Shown piece by piece: positions 59,704 through 64,000 of a stretch of DNA of 64,000 bases. The notes below the pieces were generated by a model that was not told the origin of the DNA, made no database searches, and saw only the letters and a list, made by a program, of their open reading frames with translations. This stretch comes from Niallia circulans (lineage in GTDB: Bacteria > Bacillota > Bacilli > Bacillales > Cytobacillaceae). Location: contig NZ_CP026031.1 in the NCBI RefSeq assembly GCF_003726095.1, forward strand, positions 744,001 through 808,000, given 5' to 3'. Numbering within the stretch: the first letter of the stretch is position 1; the number at the start of each line of letters is the position of its first letter. A program made the position numbers and the translations under genes.

Positions 59704-60495
59704 ATGAAGCAAAGAATCATTACAGCAATTATTGCAATAGCCGTTTTTTTACCATTTGTATTAATTGGAAAACTACCATTAGTTCTTTTTACTTTTCTAT
59801 TAGTTGGAATTGGTGTATTTGAAATGTTTAGAATGAGAAAAATTTCGTTCTTTTCTATTCCAGGGTTTATTTCATTAGTTACCGTATGGATGATTGTCCT
59901 GCCGAATCATTATATAAGTTCATGGAATATGAATAAAATAGAATTGGGCTTAATTGCTGTTTTATTTTATTTAACGTATATGGTTTTTTCTAAAAATAAA
60001 TTTACATTTGATGATGTTGCTTTTACTATATTAGCTGTCATCTACATTGGAACAGGATTCCATTTCTTTATTGAAATTAGAGAAACCGATTTAGCTTTTC
60101 TTATTTATTCGCTATTTATCATTTGGGCAACTGATTCTGGTGCATACTTCATCGGAAGAGCAATTGGAAAACGAAAATTATGGCCAGAAATAAGTCCAAA
60201 TAAAACAGTTGAAGGATTTATTGGCGGGATTGTCAGTGCTTTAGTAGTAGGAGTTCTATTTAGTGTGTTTGGATACATAGAATGGTCTATAGGTTTTGCT
60301 TTTACTACCATCATCTTATCTATTTTTGGACAAATTGGTGATTTAACAGAATCTGCGTTAAAACGTCACTATGATGTGAAGGACTCAGGAAAGTTATTAC
60401 CAGGGCATGGCGGAATTCTTGATCGGTTTGACAGTCTTATTTTTGTCTGGCCACTGCTTTATTTTATCTTTGAACGTTTTCTTCATTTAATTTAG
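59704..60495 (+). CDS. cdsA: Phosphatidate cytidylyltransferase
   Basis: 263 residues, about eight membrane helices. Signature [21 protein letters not shown] with ILDRFDSL, plus [10 protein letters not shown]. Makes CDP-diacylglycerol from phosphatidic acid and CTP. Part of the conserved uppS-cdsA-dxr-rseP-proS order. Confidence 0.95.
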   Translation: MKQRIITAIIAIAVFLPFVLIGKLPLVLFTFLLVGIGVFEMFRMRKISFFSIPGFISLVTVWMIVLPNHYISSWNMNKIELGLIAVLFYLTYMVFSKNKFTFDDVAFTILAVIYIGTGFHFFIEIRETDLAFLIYSLFIIWATDSGAYFIGRAIGKRKLWPEISPNKTVEGFIGGIVSALVVGVLFSVFGYIEWSIGFAFTTIILSIFGQIGDLTESALKRHYDVKDSGKLLPGHGGILDRFDSLIFVWPLLYFIFERFLHLI

Positions 60496-60532
60496 AATAA
60501 ATAGTAGAAAAATTGGGTGTAGGAGTGAGGTA

Positions 60533-61675
60533 GTGAAGAATATTAGTTTGCTAGGGGCGACAGGATCGATTGGAATGCAAACCTTGGATGTTATTAAAAG
60601 TCATTCAGATAGGTTTGAATTAGTTGCCTTTTCATCAGGAAAAAATATAGAATTAACAAAAAAGATCATTCAAGAATTTCGTCCGCTGCTTGTATCTGTT
60701 GCAGAAAAAAAAGATTATGAGCAATTAAAACAAATCTTCCCAGATATCCATTTTAGCTATGGAATGGATGGATTGATAGAAGTAGCCGTTTTTGATAAAG
60801 CAGATATACTGGTAAATGCAGTAATCGGTAGTGTTGGGTTACATCCAACATTACAAGCAATTGAAGCGGGAAAAGTTATAGCGATTGCGAATAAGGAGAC
60901 ATTGGTTACTGCTGGACATATTGTGATGGATGCAGCGGCAAAATATAATGTTCCTGTATTACCAGTTGATAGTGAGCATTCTGCTATTTTTCAATGTTTA
61001 CAAGGGGAAAACCCGAAAAATATTGAGCGCCTCATTATTACTGCCTCTGGAGGAAGCTTCCGCGACCTTAGTAGAAAAGAGTTAGAGCAGGTGACAGTGG
61101 ATGATGCTTTAAATCATCCAAATTGGTCAATGGGTGCAAAAATTACGATTGATTCGGCGACAATGATGAATAAGGGGTTAGAAGTAATTGAGGCACACTG
61201 GTTATTTGGACTTCCATATGAGAAAATAGATGTATTACTACATAAAGAAAGTATCATTCATTCAATGGTAGAATTCCATGATAGTAGTGTAATCGCTCAA
61301 TTAGGTACTCCAGATATGCGAATACCCATTCAATATGCTCTTTCGTTTCCAGAGCGTCTTCCAGCTGCGAATGGGAAAAGATTAGATTTAGCTGCGATGG
61401 GAAAGTTGCATTTTCAGCATATGGACTTAGAGAGATTTAGATGTCTTCATTTAGCCTTTGAGGCTGGAAAAGCAGGTGGAACTTTACCAACAGTATTAAA
61501 TGCAGCTAATGAAGTGGCAGTACAAAAATTTTTAAAACAAGAAATTAGCTTTCTGCAAATTGAAGATTTAATTGAAAAAGCACTAAATAGTCATCAGAAT
61601 ATACTAAACCCTAGTCTTGAAGTGATCCAAGAGATTGACTTAGAAACAAGAAAAAGAGTAAGCACACTTCTATAA
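60533..61675 (+). CDS. dxr: 1-deoxy-D-xylulose 5-phosphate reductoisomerase
   Basis: 380 residues, GTG start. NADPH-binding [16 protein letters not shown], metal and substrate sites [41 protein letters not shown] region and NAANEVAV. Second step of the MEP isoprenoid pathway, feeding UppS. Confidence 0.96.
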   Translation: MKNISLLGATGSIGMQTLDVIKSHSDRFELVAFSSGKNIELTKKIIQEFRPLLVSVAEKKDYEQLKQIFPDIHFSYGMDGLIEVAVFDKADILVNAVIGSVGLHPTLQAIEAGKVIAIANKETLVTAGHIVMDAAAKYNVPVLPVDSEHSAIFQCLQGENPKNIERLIITASGGSFRDLSRKELEQVTVDDALNHPNWSMGAKITIDSATMMNKGLEVIEAHWLFGLPYEKIDVLLHKESIIHSMVEFHDSSVIAQLGTPDMRIPIQYALSFPERLPAANGKRLDLAAMGKLHFQHMDLERFRCLHLAFEAGKAGGTLPTVLNAANEVAVQKFLKQEISFLQIEDLIEKALNSHQNILNPSLEVIQEIDLETRKRVSTLL

Positions 61676-61692
61676 AAAGGTGGTTAAAAATT

Positions 61693-62958
61693 TTGTATAC
61701 AGTTATAGCTTTTATCATCATTTTTGGTGCGTTAGTTTTTTTCCACGAATTAGGGCATTTCGTATTAGCTAAACGTGCAGGCATTTTATGTCGTGAATTC
61801 GCAATTGGAATGGGACCTAAAGTTCTTTCTTTAAAAAAGGGAGAAACTGTTTATACGATTCGCCTTCTGCCAATTGGGGGTTATGTGCGGATGGCTGGAG
61901 AAGATCCTGAAATGGTTGATATAAAACCTGGTCATCGCATCGGCATAATCCTTAATGATAAAGAAGAAGTAACGAAAATTATTATAAACAATAAAGAAAA
62001 GTATCCGAATGCTCGTGTTATTAATGTAGAGGATGCTGATTTAGAGCATAAGCTTTTTGTGAAAGGATATGTTGAGGAAGACAATGAAGATAATCTTCTC
62101 GTTTTTCCTGTGAAAAAGGATGCAGTTTTTGTTGAAAATGGAATCGAAACACAAATTGCACCATATGATCGCCAATTTGCCAGTAAGTCACTATGGCAGC
62201 GCACACTTGCTATTTTTGCAGGTCCGGCCATGAACTTTGTGTTAGCTTTTCTTATTTTTATTGTGATTGCCTTATTACAAGGAATTCCTTCAAATGAAGC
62301 AAAGCTTGGTAAGTTAACAGATGATGGAGTTGCAATTAGTGCAGGACTGCATGAAGGTGATAATGTCATTAGTATCGACGGACAATCTGTAGGTTCTTGG
62401 GAAGAAGTTGTTACCATTATTCAAAAAAGTCCTGGAGAGAACCTAGAATTTTTAATCGATCGTAATGGAAAAGAAATGACGATTGAGGTAACGCCTAAAG
62501 AATCGGAAGTAGATGGAAAAACAATTGGGTTAGTTGGTGTATACAGCCCAATGGAGAAATCACCATTAAAGTCTATCCAATTTGGTGCAACACAAACCTA
62601 TAATTGGACAAAGGAAATTTTTGGTGCAGTTGGTAAACTAGTAACTGGCCAATTTTCGATTGATGCTTTAGGTGGACCTGTAGCCATTTATCAATCAACC
62701 GATACGGTTGCTCAATCAGGTGTCTATTCCTTAATGAATTGGGCGGCTGTTTTAAGTATTAACTTAGGTATTATGAATCTTCTTCCGTTACCTGCATTAG
62801 ACGGTGGGCGACTATTGTTCTTTGCAATTGAAGCAGTTCGTGGTAAACCAATTGACCGGCAAAAAGAGGGCATCGTTCATTTTATTGGATTCGCCTTGCT
62901 CATGTTATTGATGATTGTCGTCACTTGGAATGATATCCAACGATTTTTTATACAGTAG
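61693..62958 (+). CDS. rseP: Site-2 protease RseP (RasP)
   Basis: 421 residues, TTG start. Four membrane segments; zinc site HELGH (18-22) in the first, and NLLPLPALDGGRLLF near the end; PDZ domain (about 208-280). Cleaves anti-sigma factors such as RsiW and remnants of signal peptides; by analogy to B. subtilis RasP. dxr lies 17 nt upstream. Confidence 0.95.
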   Translation: MYTVIAFIIIFGALVFFHELGHFVLAKRAGILCREFAIGMGPKVLSLKKGETVYTIRLLPIGGYVRMAGEDPEMVDIKPGHRIGIILNDKEEVTKIIINNKEKYPNARVINVEDADLEHKLFVKGYVEEDNEDNLLVFPVKKDAVFVENGIETQIAPYDRQFASKSLWQRTLAIFAGPAMNFVLAFLIFIVIALLQGIPSNEAKLGKLTDDGVAISAGLHEGDNVISIDGQSVGSWEEVVTIIQKSPGENLEFLIDRNGKEMTIEVTPKESEVDGKTIGLVGVYSPMEKSPLKSIQFGATQTYNWTKEIFGAVGKLVTGQFSIDALGGPVAIYQSTDTVAQSGVYSLMNWAAVLSINLGIMNLLPLPALDGGRLLFFAIEAVRGKPIDRQKEGIVHFIGFALLMLLMIVVTWNDIQRFFIQ

Positions 62959-62967
62959 GATACTTTT

Positions 62968-63000
62968 CATTCCCCTTATTGTAAGGGGAATGTTGTTTTG
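62968..63000 (+). terminator. Terminator after rseP
   Basis: 11-bp stem CATTCCCCTTA / TAAGGGGAATG, 3-nt loop, then TTGTTTTG. Confidence 0.82.
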
Positions 63001-63126
63001 TCAGGAAAATCTTTTTTTGATAATAGGTATGAGACGGTTGACTGCAGTACAAGATACTAGACTTAAATACGTAATATATCCCGTAACAACTTAATAACAA
63101 CATAAATAATAGAGGTGCAATGATAG

Positions 63127-64000
<874 letters not shown>

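Overview
The window is an ordinary chromosomal stretch of a low-GC Gram-positive bacterium of the family Bacillaceae (Bacillus sensu lato; the interspersed repeats and protein sequences would fit a Niallia- or Cytobacillus-like species, but genus cannot be fixed from the sequence alone). Evidence: strong AGGAGG-type ribosome sites, frequent TTG/GTG starts, sigma-A promoters of the TTGACA-17-TATAAT kind, CodY, SigD, FliY, CheC/CheD, SwrB/SwrD, and gene order nearly identical to the Bacillus subtilis ylxM-to-proS segment. Almost every gene is on the + strand.

Layout. 1-5.0 kb: end of a DUF58 gene followed by two membrane VWA-domain genes (BatA-like plus a large double-VWA protein), a MoxR/DUF58/VWA-type operon closed by a strong terminator. 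5.05-5.87 kb: gene-free repeat zone with a 52-bp tandem repeat and a GC-rich interspersed element; this sits where Bacillus synteny predicts ftsY upstream of ylxM. 5.9-15.2 kb: SRP and translation block (ylxM-ffh-rpsP-khpA, ylqD-rimM-trmD-rplS), signal peptidase, rbgA, rnhB, and the FliK-like/FlhB-tail-like pair ylqG-ylqH. 15.5-25.5 kb: sucCD, dprA, topA, xerC, hslVU, codY; trmFO, normally between topA and xerC, is missing. 25.5-25.9 kb: a MITE-like repeat flanked by a 24-bp duplication of the codY terminator. 26.3-54.6 kb: the fla/che operon from flgB to sigD with two small downstream genes including swrB. 54.6-63 kb: rpsB-tsf-pyrH-frr, then uppS-cdsA-dxr-rseP. 63.1 kb to the end: proS, cut by the window edge.

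How it works together: the flagellar genes encode the MS ring and rod (FliF, FliE, FlgB, FlgC), switch (FliG, FliM, FliY), export ATPase complex (FliH, FliI, FliJ), export gate (FliP, FliQ, FliR, FlhB, FlhA, FliZ/FliO), hook assembly (FliK, FlgD, FlgE), placement factors (FlhF, FlhG), chemotaxis signalling (CheY, CheB, CheA, CheW, CheC, CheD) and the late-gene sigma factor SigD. Three of these genes (fliP, fliR, flhF), all within about 5 kb, carry single-base deletions in homopolymer runs; adding one base restores full proteins (FliP and FliR at exactly the usual 221 and 259 residues). These are either sequencing errors or a genuinely broken or switchable export gate.

I found no convincing new multi-gene system. 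The items most worth a second look are the clustered homopolymer frameshifts, the repeat zone at the ylxM synteny break, the MITE-like insertion behind codY, the possible two-state RNA between fliE and fliF, and the structured leader before rpsB.
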